In this document: positions 34,667 through 44,226 of the stretch, piece by piece
Layout of the letters: each line of letters opens with the position of its first letter
How positions within the stretch are numbered: position 1 is the first letter of the stretch
NCBI GenBank assembly: GCA_934426825.1
Contig: CAKRYI010000009.1
Location: forward strand, 1-64,000
Reading direction: 5' to 3'
Source: an uncultured Acetatifactor sp.
GTDB taxonomy: Bacteria > Bacillota > Clostridia > Lachnospirales > Lachnospiraceae
DNA: 64,000 nucleotides
The notes under the pieces: generated by a model
Seen by the model: only the letters and a program-made list of their open reading frames with translations
The model's database searches: none
Told to the model about the DNA's origin: nothing
Position numbers and translations under genes: made by a program

Positions 34667-36706
34667 ATGAGCAAGGCAGAAACAAAGAATCCCGCTAACG
34701 GGAAGAAACCAAGCAAAAAAGCAAAGAACCACAAGTACAGTATTGAGGCAAGACTCCGGTATGACATATCCGGGCTGATGCGTGGCTCCATTGCCGTTTT
34801 GGCAGTTGTTGCAATTCTCTTGAATCTGGCAAGTACATTTTACAACCTGCGCTCCAGTCTGGATACCATGGTAAAACTGACAGCGGACCGTGTGGCACAG
34901 GAACTTCAGGGAACGGCTAACATTGTAACGGAGTTAGGTTTGAACGACCAGTTGTCCAATACCATGTATGTGGCTTCACAGAAGCAGGAACTGATTGACC
35001 AGCGTGTGGCTACCTACGGAATGGTAAGCGGCAAACTTATCAACACCGACGGCTTATGTGAGGTGGAAGGTGTAAGCTACAGCGACAAAGATTATTTCCG
35101 GCGTGCCATGCAGGGAGAGGTTGTTATATCCGACCCCGTCCTTTCGGCAGACGGTAACATGGAAGTAACGGTTGCCGCTCCGGTATGGAAAAACAGCATA
35201 CAGGATACCGAGATTACGGGAGTGATATGCATTGTTCCCCGGTACTCTTTCATGAATGACATTGTGGCAAATATTAAGATTAGCACGAACGGAACCTGCT
35301 ATATTTTAAGCAACGACGGAACAACCATTGCGCACAGCAATCCTTCGGTTGCGGAGGCGCAGGAAAATACCATAGAGATGGCAAAGACAGACGGCTCATT
35401 GAAAGCCATTGCCAAGCTGGAAGCCAAGATGGTAAACGGCGAGAGCGGAACCGGTTCCTATTTATACGGAGGATCTGCAAAACTGATGGCATATGCCCCC
35501 ATTCCCAATACAAACGGATGGAGTGTGGCTGTTACGGCTCCCTACACTGACTTTCTCGGTTCTACCATAATTTGTATTATCGTGGCACTTGTCATTGCAT
35601 TCGGTGCTGTGGCAATCGGTGGAAGCACCGCCAGAAAAATCGGTAAAGTTGTGGGAACCCCCATTAAACTTTGCGCTGACCGTCTGACACTGCTGGCACA
35701 GGGCGATTTACATTCTCCCATGCCGGTTATTGACACGGAAGATGAGACCAAACAGCTTGCCAACGCAACTGAGTCCTTGGCGGGCAGCCTGAGTATCGTA
35801 ATCAACGATGTGGGACAGCTGCTTGCAGAGATGGCAGACGGCAACTTTACGGTTACGGACGACAACGAAGAACATTATGTAGGTGATTTCCATGGATTGA
35901 TTTTGTCCATGAGAACACTGAGAGATAAGCTGAGCAGCGCACTTTTGGACATCAGAGAGTCCGTAAGTCAGGTATCTTTGGGAGCCGCACAGATGGCGGA
36001 GACGGCACAGGGACTTGCTGAGGGCGCTACCGATCAGGCAGGCTCCGTGGAAGAGCTGCAGGCAACGATTACCAACCTGACCGGAATCGTGGAAGAGAAT
36101 GCAAAGGCATTGCAGGATTCCTATGAGCAGGCAAGAGCTTACCAGCAGCAGGCAGTAAGCAGCGGAGAAGAAATGAAAGATTTGATTGAGGCAATGCAGA
36201 GCATTACCGATACTTCCCGCCAGATTAGCGATATTATCGAAGAGATTGAAGATATTGCATCCCAGACCAATCTGCTCTCCCTGAATGCGGCAATCGAGGC
36301 TGCAAGAGCAGGAGAGGCAGGAAGAGGATTTGCGGTTGTAGCTGACCAGATTCGGAAACTGGCTGATGACAGTGCAAAATCTGCAATCCATACAAGAGAG
36401 CTGATAGAGACTTCCATTAAAGAGGTTGACAAGGGTAACGAGATTACAGAGAGAACCTGCCAGTCCTTACAGAAGGTAGTTGAGGGAATGGATGTGCTTG
36501 CACAGGAATCCCAGAAGGCAATGGATAACTCCAATACACAGGCAGAGGCTATGGAGCAGATTGAACAGGGTATCGACCAGATTTCCACCGTTGTTCAGAA
36601 TAACTCCGCTACCGCAGAGGAGACCTCCGCTACCAGTGAGGAATTGTCCGCACAGGCTGCCAACATGAACGAACTGGTGGCAACCTTCCAGTTGCTGGAA
36701 AGATAA
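34667..36706 (+). CDS. Methyl-accepting chemotaxis protein with Cache sensor
   Basis: 679 residues from ATG at 34667, which has AAGGAGGG upstream; the frame is open to 34601. A lysine-rich cytoplasmic N-terminus leads to a first span (RGSIAVLAVVAILLNLAST), an extracellular double-Cache sensor and a second span (TIICIIVALVIAFGAVAIGG). A HAMP-like linker and a long signalling coiled coil follow. The signalling tip EDIASQTNLLSLNAAIEAARAGEAGRGFAVVADQIRKLADDS is strongly conserved. The receptor controls flagellar behaviour through CheW/CheA. No other chemotaxis gene is in the window. The ligand is unknown. Confidence 0.94.
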   Translation: MSKAETKNPANGKKPSKKAKNHKYSIEARLRYDISGLMRGSIAVLAVVAILLNLASTFYNLRSSLDTMVKLTADRVAQELQGTANIVTELGLNDQLSNTMYVASQKQELIDQRVATYGMVSGKLINTDGLCEVEGVSYSDKDYFRRAMQGEVVISDPVLSADGNMEVTVAAPVWKNSIQDTEITGVICIVPRYSFMNDIVANIKISTNGTCYILSNDGTTIAHSNPSVAEAQENTIEMAKTDGSLKAIAKLEAKMVNGESGTGSYLYGGSAKLMAYAPIPNTNGWSVAVTAPYTDFLGSTIICIIVALVIAFGAVAIGGSTARKIGKVVGTPIKLCADRLTLLAQGDLHSPMPVIDTEDETKQLANATESLAGSLSIVINDVGQLLAEMADGNFTVTDDNEEHYVGDFHGLILSMRTLRDKLSSALLDIRESVSQVSLGAAQMAETAQGLAEGATDQAGSVEELQATITNLTGIVEENAKALQDSYEQARAYQQQAVSSGEEMKDLIEAMQSITDTSRQISDIIEEIEDIASQTNLLSLNAAIEAARAGEAGRGFAVVADQIRKLADDSAKSAIHTRELIETSIKEVDKGNEITERTCQSLQKVVEGMDVLAQESQKAMDNSNTQAEAMEQIEQGIDQISTVVQNNSATAEETSATSEELSAQAANMNELVATFQLLER

Positions 36707-36766
36707 TGGAATCTGAAAAATTGGAATCTAAGAAATAAATTTATTTGAAAAGTATAAAAAATGAAG

Positions 36767-36807
36767 AATGTTCACAGTCTGAAAATGATTGTGGACATTC
36801 TTTTTTT
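36767..36807 (+). terminator. Terminator after the chemoreceptor gene
   Basis: AATGTTCACAGTC pairs with GATTGTGGACATT around TGAAAAT, followed by seven T. Confidence 0.85.
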
Positions 36808-36859
36808 GTGCGGACTTGCATAGACTTTCAGTGCAGACCAGCTTCGGGAGGGTAACGGC

Positions 36860-39526
36860 GTGTTTGAACAGTGCAGTGTACAGGAAAGTATTCAGGAATT
36901 AAAAAGTAACGGGGAAATGGGGCTTTCGGAATCGGAAGCGGAAGAGAGATTAAAAAAGAACGGAAGAAATGAAATGAAAGCGGGGAAAAAGCGGACTGTT
37001 GCGGAGAGTTTTTTGGAGCAGTTGAATGACCCGCTGATTTATGTCCTTTTAGCGGCGGCGCTGGTGTCCGTCTTTTTAAAGGAAGTGAGCGACGCCGTCA
37101 TTATCGGAGTGGTGGTGGTCGTAAATGCCACGGTGGGTGTCATTCAGGAGGGCAAAGCGCAGAAGGCATTGGATGCTCTGAAAAAAATGACCACGCCAAA
37201 AGCCTTGGTCATAAGGCAGGGAAAGCACCGGGAAATTCCGGCAGCGGAGCTTGTGCCGGGGGATATTGTGTGCGTGGAAGCCGGCGGGTTGATACCTGCG
37301 GATATGAGGCTTTTGGAAAGTGCCAACTTTAAAGTGGAGGAATCGGCTCTCACGGGGGAGTCCCTGCCAATAGAAAAGGATGCCGGTTTTATGATACGAA
37401 CCAACCGGGAAGTCCCGTTGGGGGACAGGCGCAACATGGCGTATATGTCCACCATTGCCACATACGGAAGGGCAAAGGGCGTGGTGACGGCTACCGGTAT
37501 GGACACGGAAATCGGCAGAATTGCCGCCATGATTACCGGCGAAAAAGAGGAACTTACTACCTTGCAGAAACGGTTGGGTGAGCTTGGAAAGGTGCTCAGT
37601 ATCCTCTCTCTGGGGCTTTGCATGGCATTGTTCGGAGTGGCGCTGTTCCAGCACCGCAATCCCATGGAAATGCTGATTACGGCAATCTCCCTGGCAGTGG
37701 CGGCGGTGCCGGAAGGACTGCCCGCGGTCGTTACCATCTGTCTTGCGCTCAGCGTCACCAGAATGGTGAAGGTTCACAGCATTGTGAGGCGGCTTCCCTC
37801 CGTGGAAACACTTGGGGCGGTCAGTGTGGTCTGCTCGGACAAAACCGGAACACTCACCCAGAACAGAATGACGGTGGTAAAGTGTTTTGCCGGGGGAAAG
37901 ATTACGGCTGTGGAGCGAATGGGAAACGAAGGCAGGGAACTGTTACAGGGAATGGTTCTGTGTAACGACGCCTCTATCGAAGGAGAGCGGCTGGGAGACC
38001 CGACGGAACTGGCGCTTTTGGACATGGGAGAAACCTGTGGGTACGGACGAAAGGAGACGGAGGCGGCGCTGCCCAGAAAGGGAGAGTTACCTTTTGACTC
38101 CGACCGAAAAATGATGACAACCTTTCATGTAAGACAGGGTGCGGCAGCCGGAGTCAGCTACACGAAAGGGGCGCCGGACGAGGTGCTTAAGAGGTGTACG
38201 CACCTGTTAATGGGCGGGAGTGCGGTGCGCATGACGGACAGCTGCCGCAGACAGATACGGGAGGCGGTGCAGGAGCTTTCCGGTCAGGCGCTGAGGACGC
38301 TGGCGCTTGCGATGAAAACAAATGCAAGGAAACCGGAGGAGGAAGACCTTACCTTTGTGGGAATGGTGGGCATGACCGACCCGGCAAGACCGGAGGCGGC
38401 GGAGGCGGTGTCCATTTTTAAGAAAGCCGGGGTGGAAACCGTGATGATTACCGGCGACCATGTGGACACGGCGTTTGCCATCGGACAGCAGCTAAATATC
38501 GTGCAGAACATACAGCAGTGCATGACCGGGGAGAGCATGGCGCAGATGCCGGAGGAGGAGTTTTTGGGGAGACTGGAGAGAACCAGAGTGTTTGCAAGGG
38601 TGTCTCCGGCACAGAAGGTACGCATCGTGAAGGGATTTCAGAAAAAAGGGCAGATTGTTGCCATGACCGGGGATGGGGTCAATGATGCGCCTTCCCTGAA
38701 AGTGGCAGATATCGGAATCGCCATGGGCATGACCGGAACGGATGTGGCAAAGCAGGCGGCGGACATGATTCTTACGGACGATAATTTTGCCACCATTGAA
38801 AAAGCCATTGAGGAGGGGCGCGGGGTATATGAAAATATCCGCAAATCCGTTATTTTCCTGTTATCCTCCAATCTGGGGGAGATTATGACCATGTTTGTGG
38901 CGGTGCTGTGCGGGTTGTCTTCGCCGCTCAAATCCAGCCATATTCTGTGGATTAACCTGATTACGGACTCCCTTCCGGCGCTGGCTTTGGGAGTGGACCA
39001 CAATGACGGAATCAGCCTGATGCAGAATCCGCCGAGAAAAAAGGAGGAAAGTCTTTTCGCCAGAGGCGGGCTGATGTGTACCTGCTTTTACGGAGTGCTC
39101 ATTGCCGTTATCAGTCTGACGGCATTTCTGATGCTGCCCTGTTCTATTTTGCAGGCGGAAGGAGCAGAAATTTCCGTGGAAGCGATTGGACAGACTTTGT
39201 TAAGAAACGGTGTGCTTTCGCGGTCCCAGACTTATGCGTTCACCGTGCTTGGAATGTCACAGCTTTACCATGCCGTGGGAATGAGGGATGTGCACCGCTC
39301 TTTTTTCAGAATCAATCATTTGGAAAATAAGTTGATGATTGGGGCGTGTATTCTGGGATTTCTTTTGCAGTTTGCTGTCACGGAGGTGCCTTTTTTGATT
39401 GGGGCTTTCGGAACGTCCCATCTGTCCGGCAGAGAGTGGGGGATTTTGAGCGTACTGGCGGCTTTCCCGCTGCTGGCGCATGAAATCATTGCGCTGCTCG
39501 GCGGTTTTCACCGTCCGCAAAACTGA
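36860..39526 (+). CDS. P-type cation ATPase, calcium type
   Basis: 888 residues of the type II P-ATPase family. The actuator motif is ALTGESLP, the phosphorylated Asp is about residue 327 in DKTGTLTQNR, and the hinge is GDGVNDAPSLK. Membrane segment 4 has VAAVPEGLPAVVTICLAL and segment 6 has WINLITDSLPALALGVD. These ion-site residues fit Ca2+ (PMR1/YloB-like) pumps rather than Na/K or heavy-metal pumps. Ten spans are expected. The start is GTG at 36860 with GGGAGG upstream. Use in calcium export is inferred; spore calcium handling is only a possibility. Confidence 0.93.
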   Translation: MFEQCSVQESIQELKSNGEMGLSESEAEERLKKNGRNEMKAGKKRTVAESFLEQLNDPLIYVLLAAALVSVFLKEVSDAVIIGVVVVVNATVGVIQEGKAQKALDALKKMTTPKALVIRQGKHREIPAAELVPGDIVCVEAGGLIPADMRLLESANFKVEESALTGESLPIEKDAGFMIRTNREVPLGDRRNMAYMSTIATYGRAKGVVTATGMDTEIGRIAAMITGEKEELTTLQKRLGELGKVLSILSLGLCMALFGVALFQHRNPMEMLITAISLAVAAVPEGLPAVVTICLALSVTRMVKVHSIVRRLPSVETLGAVSVVCSDKTGTLTQNRMTVVKCFAGGKITAVERMGNEGRELLQGMVLCNDASIEGERLGDPTELALLDMGETCGYGRKETEAALPRKGELPFDSDRKMMTTFHVRQGAAAGVSYTKGAPDEVLKRCTHLLMGGSAVRMTDSCRRQIREAVQELSGQALRTLALAMKTNARKPEEEDLTFVGMVGMTDPARPEAAEAVSIFKKAGVETVMITGDHVDTAFAIGQQLNIVQNIQQCMTGESMAQMPEEEFLGRLERTRVFARVSPAQKVRIVKGFQKKGQIVAMTGDGVNDAPSLKVADIGIAMGMTGTDVAKQAADMILTDDNFATIEKAIEEGRGVYENIRKSVIFLLSSNLGEIMTMFVAVLCGLSSPLKSSHILWINLITDSLPALALGVDHNDGISLMQNPPRKKEESLFARGGLMCTCFYGVLIAVISLTAFLMLPCSILQAEGAEISVEAIGQTLLRNGVLSRSQTYAFTVLGMSQLYHAVGMRDVHRSFFRINHLENKLMIGACILGFLLQFAVTEVPFLIGAFGTSHLSGREWGILSVLAAFPLLAHEIIALLGGFHRPQN

Positions 39527-39668
39527 TTTTGCATCTTACGTTTAAATGTTCACAAAATGTTTATATTTAAGACTAATGAAGTTAGGATTTTTTGTTAAAA
39601 TAAAGATAAAGGAAGCAATTATGTGACAATTTTGCTGGCAGATGGGGGTGCCGGAGAGGAGGCGCGTA

Positions 39669-40511
39669 TTGCGTAGAAACGTATGGGGTAAAATTATGAT
39701 GGCATTTCTCATAGCTGCGGTGGCGGGGGGGAGTCTGCTCCTTGGCGCAGAAGCGGCGGAGTCGAGGAAAAATCCGCGGGAAATGACCATTGTTGCGCAC
39801 CGGGCGGGGGCATCGTTTGCACCCGAAAATACGCTGGCAGCGTTAGAGCAGACCATTCGCGACGGCTCTGCCATGGCGGAGATAGATGTGCAACAGTTAG
39901 GCGACGGAACGCTCATTGTCATGCACGATTCCAATTTCAAGCGCACGGCGGGAGTGGACAGGTATGTGTGGGACATTGACTATGATGAAATGCGGGGATA
40001 TGAGGTTGGTTCGGCTTTTTCGGAGGCGTATGTGGGAGAGACCATTCCCACATTGGAGCAGATGCTAAAGTGCGCCGACGGCAGAATTACGCTGATGATT
40101 GAACTGAAATATACGGGCAGAGAGGAGAGACTGGAGGAGTCCGTGTTGGAACTGCTCAGGCAGTACCGGATGGAGAGAAAATGTATCGTGGGTTCCATGA
40201 ATGAACAGATTCTGCAGCGGGTGAAAGAGCTGGACAGCGGAATCCCCACAGTTTTCATCACGCACAATCTCTCGGAGGAGCAGTACGACCGGGATTATGC
40301 GGACAGCTACAGCATAGAGGCAAGGAACATGACGGTCGAAATGGTGGAGCGGCTTCACAGTCAGGACAAGCCGGTATACGGCTGGACGGCAAACAATTTT
40401 GCCTCCGCAAGATGGATTGAGGATTGCGGCGCAGACGGAATTGTGACGGACAATGTGCACCAGGCAAAGTTGTTTTTGCGTTTGCCCAAAAAACTATTTG
40501 CTTCTCAATGA
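39669..40511 (+). CDS. Membrane-anchored glycerophosphodiester phosphodiesterase
   Basis: About 280 residues. After a membrane span or uncleaved signal (GKIMMAFLIAAVAGGSLLLGA) comes the GDPD barrel. IVAHRAGASFAPENTLAAL holds the catalytic His-Arg and Glu. Then come AEIDVQQLGDGTLIVMHDSNFKRTAG with metal ligands, LMIELKY, and VYGWTANN near the end. The enzyme splits glycerophosphodiesters to glycerol-3-phosphate and alcohol. I favour the TTG start at 39669, which has GGAGAGGAGG seven bases upstream; the in-frame ATG at 39642 has no ribosome-binding site. Confidence 0.9.
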   Translation: MRRNVWGKIMMAFLIAAVAGGSLLLGAEAAESRKNPREMTIVAHRAGASFAPENTLAALEQTIRDGSAMAEIDVQQLGDGTLIVMHDSNFKRTAGVDRYVWDIDYDEMRGYEVGSAFSEAYVGETIPTLEQMLKCADGRITLMIELKYTGREERLEESVLELLRQYRMERKCIVGSMNEQILQRVKELDSGIPTVFITHNLSEEQYDRDYADSYSIEARNMTVEMVERLHSQDKPVYGWTANNFASARWIEDCGADGIVTDNVHQAKLFLRLPKKLFASQ

Positions 40512-40525
40512 AAAAATGGTATGAT
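40498..40525 (+). promoter_or_regulatory. Promoter of trpS
   Basis: TTGCTT (40498-40503), overlapping the end of the phosphodiesterase gene, and TATGAT (40520-40525), spacing 16. No T-box fits in the 50 bases before the start. Confidence 0.55.
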
Positions 40526-40576
40526 AAATAAATAGGGCACAAAATGCCATAAATTTGTTTTTGGCTGGAGGATAAG

Positions 40577-41668
40577 ATGGATAAGATTATTTTGACGGGG
40601 GACAGACCCACCGGAAGACTGCATGTGGGACATTATGTAGGCTCCCTGCGCAGACGTGTGGAGCTGCAGAACTCAGGAGAATATAAGAAAACCTTTATTA
40701 TGATTGCGGATGCGCAGGCATTGACGGATAACATTGAGAATCCGGAAAAGGTTAGACAGAATATTATCGAGGTGGCACTGGATTACATGTCCTGCGGACT
40801 GGATCCGGCAAAATCTACTTTGTTTATACAGTCACAGATTTCCGAGCTGTGCGAACTGACTTTTTACTACATGGATTTGGTGACGGTAGCGAGACTGCAG
40901 CGCAACCCCACCGTAAAGAGCGAGATTCAGATGCGTAATTTCGAGGCAAGCATTCCGGTGGGATTTTTCACTTATCCCATTAGTCAGGCTTCCGATATTA
41001 CGGCATTCAAGGCAACGACAGTTCCCGTGGGCGGCGACCAGCTCCCCATGATTGAGCAGACAAGAGAGATTGTACACAAGTTCAATACCGTATACGCACC
41101 GGTTTTGGTGGAGCCGAAGGCGCTTTTGCCGGAAAATGAGGCATGCCAGAGACTGCCCGGCATAGACGGCAAGGCGAAGATGAGTAAATCCCTCGGTAAC
41201 TGTATTTATTTGGCGGACAGTGCGGATGATGTTCGCACCAAGATTATGTCCATGTACACAGACCCCCTGCACTTGCAGGTCAGCGACCCCGGTCATTTGG
41301 AGGGCAACACGGTATTTACTTATCTGGACGCTTTCTGCAAGCAGGAGCATTTTGAGAGATACCTGCCGGATTATGCAAATCTGGACGAACTGAAAGCACA
41401 CTATCAGCGGGGCGGACTCGGTGATGTGAAGGTGAAGAAGTTCTTAAATAACGTTATGCAGGAGACATTGGAGCCTATCCGTAATCGGAGAAAGGAACTG
41501 GAAAAGGATATTCCTGCGGTATATGAGATTCTGAAAAAGGGAAGCGATACTGCCAGAGAAGTGGCAGCGCAGACGTTGTCAGAAGTAAAAAGTGCTATGC
41601 GGATTAATTACTTTGAAGATGCGGAATTGATTCGGGCACAGAGCGAGAAGTACGAAGGTCAACAGTAA
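40577..41668 (+). CDS. trpS: Tryptophanyl-tRNA synthetase
   Basis: Class I synthetase for Trp, 363 residues. The HIGH region is GDRPTGRLHVGHYVGSL at the N-terminus and the KMSKS loop is GKAKMSKSLGN at about 200. VPVGGDQLPMIEQTREI lies between them. GGAGG precedes the ATG. In contrast to valS and tyrS, no T-box leader is present. The stop codon lies in the loop of the following terminator. Confidence 0.97.
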   Translation: MDKIILTGDRPTGRLHVGHYVGSLRRRVELQNSGEYKKTFIMIADAQALTDNIENPEKVRQNIIEVALDYMSCGLDPAKSTLFIQSQISELCELTFYYMDLVTVARLQRNPTVKSEIQMRNFEASIPVGFFTYPISQASDITAFKATTVPVGGDQLPMIEQTREIVHKFNTVYAPVLVEPKALLPENEACQRLPGIDGKAKMSKSLGNCIYLADSADDVRTKIMSMYTDPLHLQVSDPGHLEGNTVFTYLDAFCKQEHFERYLPDYANLDELKAHYQRGGLGDVKVKKFLNNVMQETLEPIRNRRKELEKDIPAVYEILKKGSDTAREVAAQTLSEVKSAMRINYFEDAELIRAQSEKYEGQQ

Positions 41669-41683
41669 TGTTGGCCTTTTTTG
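41655..41683 (+). terminator. Terminator enclosing the trpS stop codon
   Basis: AAGGTCAACA (41655-41664) pairs with TGTTGGCCTT (41669-41678), followed by T-run. The 4-nt loop GTAA contains most of the TAA stop (41666-41668). Confidence 0.85.
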
Positions 41684-41765
41684 ATTGCCCTTATAAAACC
41701 TGCAAAATTGGATATGATAGCTACCAAACAGACAAACATGGTAAAACAGGAAAGGGGCTGTCATT

Positions 41766-42815
41766 ATGAGCGGGAGTCAGAAATTGGGAAAGGCCAGTAT
41801 GAAACCGGAGAAACCGGTATATATCATATCCGGTGGAAGTATTGTTGGTACAAAGGAAGGACAGGGACCGCTGGGAGATTTGTTTGATATGGTCGGCGAG
41901 GACGACATGTTCGGGTGTAAGACATGGGAGGAGGCAGAGAGCAGCCTGCAAAAGGATGCGGTCTATCTTGCCTTGGAAAAGGCGGGGCTGAAACAGGAGG
42001 ACGTTACTTTTCTGTTTGCTGGTGACTTGCTTGGTCAATGTATAGCCACATCATTTGGTATCTCAAGCTATGGCATACCACTACTGGGTGTATACGGAGC
42101 ATGTTCCACCTGTGGGGAATCCCTGACGCTGGGAGCAATGAGCATTGCGGGCGGATTTGCGGACAAGGTACTCTGTGTTACCTCCAGTCATTTCGCCAGT
42201 GCGGAAAAGGAATTCCGTTTTCCGTTGGAATACGGCAGCCAGAGACCGCTGTCTGCGTCATGGACTGTTACCGGAAGCGGCGCTTTTGTGCTGAGCAGTC
42301 AACCGGACGGAACAACGAAAAATGTCTCCGGTGTTGCCGCCCGTGCAAGGATTGTGGGCATGACTGTGGGAAAAATCGTGGATTACGGCTTGAAGGATTC
42401 TATGAATATGGGAGCTTGCATGGCACCTGCTGCGGCTTCCACGCTGGAACGGCACTTCATTGACTGGAACAGTCGACCGGAGGATTATGATAAAATTATC
42501 ACCGGAGATTTGGGAAGCATCGGGCAGAAGGTGTTAATTGACCTGCTTCGGGACAAGGGATACGATATTTCCGCGCAGCATATGGACTGCGGCATTGAAA
42601 TCTATGACGCACAGACGCAGGATACTCATGCGGGAGGCAGCGGCTGTGGCTGCAGTGCAGTGACGCTGTCCGCCTATATTTTAAGGCAGATAGAGGCGGG
42701 ACACTGGAACCGCGTGCTGTTCATGCCCACCGGTGCTCTTTTATCCAAGACCAGCTTCAACGAGGGTCAGTCGGTGCCGGGAATCGCCCACGCGCTGGTG
42801 CTGGAGCAGGCGTGA
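41766..42815 (+). CDS. spoVAD: Stage V sporulation protein AD
   Basis: 349 residues with a thiolase-like fold. It has VYIISGGSIVGTKEGQGPLG, FLFAGDLLGQCIATSFG, LLGVYGACSTCGESLTLGAM and DTHAGGSGCGCSAVTLSAYIL, all typical of SpoVAD. SpoVAD binds dipicolinic acid on the spore inner membrane and is part of the SpoVA channel. AGGAAAGG precedes the ATG. It is separated from spoVAC by 18 kb and from spoVAE by 2.9 kb of other genes. No clear sigma-G promoter was found in the 85-base gap before it. Confidence 0.94.
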   Translation: MSGSQKLGKASMKPEKPVYIISGGSIVGTKEGQGPLGDLFDMVGEDDMFGCKTWEEAESSLQKDAVYLALEKAGLKQEDVTFLFAGDLLGQCIATSFGISSYGIPLLGVYGACSTCGESLTLGAMSIAGGFADKVLCVTSSHFASAEKEFRFPLEYGSQRPLSASWTVTGSGAFVLSSQPDGTTKNVSGVAARARIVGMTVGKIVDYGLKDSMNMGACMAPAAASTLERHFIDWNSRPEDYDKIITGDLGSIGQKVLIDLLRDKGYDISAQHMDCGIEIYDAQTQDTHAGGSGCGCSAVTLSAYILRQIEAGHWNRVLFMPTGALLSKTSFNEGQSVPGIAHALVLEQA

Positions 42816-42922
42816 CATAAAAACGCAGGATGAATATGCAAAATCCGGTGGAATCCTTCTTGCAATACGAGGTAAGAACTGGTAAAATATTTTCTTAGCA
42901 TAGAACGATACGAGGGATGCAC

Positions 42923-43168
42923 ATGCGAAGGATAGAGTTTAAGATGGAAAGACCGGGTCTGCTTGAGACCGGACAGAAAATTACGGTTACGGAGGGTGTA
43001 CTCCCCAGTAACTATTACTATACCATAGACCCTTCTCTGGCAATGTCACCCAATATCCCTTTTCGCAACCGTTTAAAGAGCAAAGAGGGAGTTGTCATCG
43101 ATATTGTTGAAAATGCGCGGGGCTTTTATGTGACGGCGGAATTTGACGAGCCGGAAGTGAAGCCTTAA
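42923..43168 (+). CDS. Small conserved-looking protein next to spoVAD
   Basis: 81 residues from ATG at 42923, chosen because GAGGG lies six bases before it; the in-frame ATG at 42917 is too close. The protein reads MRRIEFKMERPGLLETGQKI at the start and NARGFYVTAEFDEPEVKP at the end, with SNYYYTIDPSLAMSPNIPFRN between. It has no membrane segment or signal and looks beta-rich. Function unknown. Confidence 0.7.
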   Translation: MRRIEFKMERPGLLETGQKITVTEGVLPSNYYYTIDPSLAMSPNIPFRNRLKSKEGVVIDIVENARGFYVTAEFDEPEVKP

Positions 43169-43195
43169 TCGTCAGGAAGAAGAGAGGAGAGCATT

Positions 43196-43570
43196 ATGTT
43201 AACGAAAATAGCAACAGATAAGGCACCGGCAGCCATCGGACCTTATTCGCAGGGAATTGTAACAGGAAATCTTTTGTTCGCATCCGGACAGATTGCAATC
43301 AATCCGGCAACCGGTGCGATTGAAGGAAAAGACATTGTGGAACAGACCGAGCAGGTGATGAAAAATATCGGTGCTATCCTTTCCGCAGTAGGAACGGACT
43401 ACACAAAGGTGGTAAAGACAACCTGTTTTCTGGCAGATATGAATGACTTTGGCACATTCAATGAGATTTATGCTAAATATTTTACCGAGAGACCTGCAAG
43501 AAGCTGCGTGGCAGTTAAGACATTGCCGAAAAATGTCCTCTGTGAGGTTGAGGTAATTGCGGAAGTTTAA
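43196..43570 (+). CDS. ridA: RidA-family enamine/imine deaminase
   Basis: A 124-residue trimeric YjgF/RidA protein that hydrolyses reactive enamines such as 2-aminoacrylate from PLP enzymes. Conserved segments are APAAIGPYSQGI at the start, FASGQIAINP, and the active-site arginine in RPARSCVAVKTLPKNVLCEVEVIA. The length is normal. AGGAGAG precedes the ATG, and the gene stands in line with its neighbours. Confidence 0.95.
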   Translation: MLTKIATDKAPAAIGPYSQGIVTGNLLFASGQIAINPATGAIEGKDIVEQTEQVMKNIGAILSAVGTDYTKVVKTTCFLADMNDFGTFNEIYAKYFTERPARSCVAVKTLPKNVLCEVEVIAEV

Positions 43571-43704
43571 GCAGACAGTGGCTGAGACAGCGGTGAAAGT
43601 TTAAACGGACAGCGATAGGGATAATATAGAGAAAATGCGATGGCGCAGGGGAGAATGAGGATTCCAACCTGCGTCAATTTATGCCATCAGAAGGAAGAGA
43701 ACAT

Positions 43705-44220
43705 ATGGAAAAACAGACAAAAGAAAATGTGGTTCTGATTGGAATGCCCGGTGCCGGCAAAAGCACGGTGGGCGTGGTTCTTGCCAAAAAACTGGGCTAC
43801 ACCTTTATTGACTCGGACTTGGTAATTCAGGACAAATACGGCAAGCTGCTGCATGAACTGATTGAGGAGAACGGAGTGGAAGGCTTCTGGCGGATAGAAA
43901 ACGAGGTCAATGCCTCCTTAAATACCCACCGCAGTGTCATTGCCACCGGTGGAAGCGTTATCTATGAAAAAGAGGCAATGGAGCACCTTGGAGAGATTGG
44001 ACAGGTGGTTTATTTGGAACTGCCCTACGAGGAGGTGGAGGAGCGTCTGGGGGATTTGAATGCAAGAGGCGTTACCCTGATGCCGGGACAGACCTTACGG
44101 AATCTCTATGAGGAGAGAACACCGCTTTATCAAAAATATGCCCATATTACGGTGGATTGCAGTCGGAAGATGCTGAGGGAAGTGGTGGAGGAAATTACAC
44201 GGGAAGTACAGAGAGGATAA
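43705..44220 (+). CDS. aroK: Shikimate kinase
   Basis: 171 residues from ATG at 43705 (AAGGAAGAG upstream; the frame is open to 43681). The P-loop is GMPGAGKST. FIDSDLVIQDKYGK holds the shikimate-binding Asp, FWRIENEV the Arg, ATGGSVIY the glycine-rich site and RTPLYQKYA the lid/C-terminal Arg. It makes shikimate-3-phosphate in aromatic amino acid synthesis. The third Gly of the usual GGG site is Ser, which is seen in some Clostridia. The EamA transporter starts six bases after it. Confidence 0.88.
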   Translation: MEKQTKENVVLIGMPGAGKSTVGVVLAKKLGYTFIDSDLVIQDKYGKLLHELIEENGVEGFWRIENEVNASLNTHRSVIATGGSVIYEKEAMEHLGEIGQVVYLELPYEEVEERLGDLNARGVTLMPGQTLRNLYEERTPLYQKYAHITVDCSRKMLREVVEEITREVQRG

Positions 44221-44226
44221 GATTTT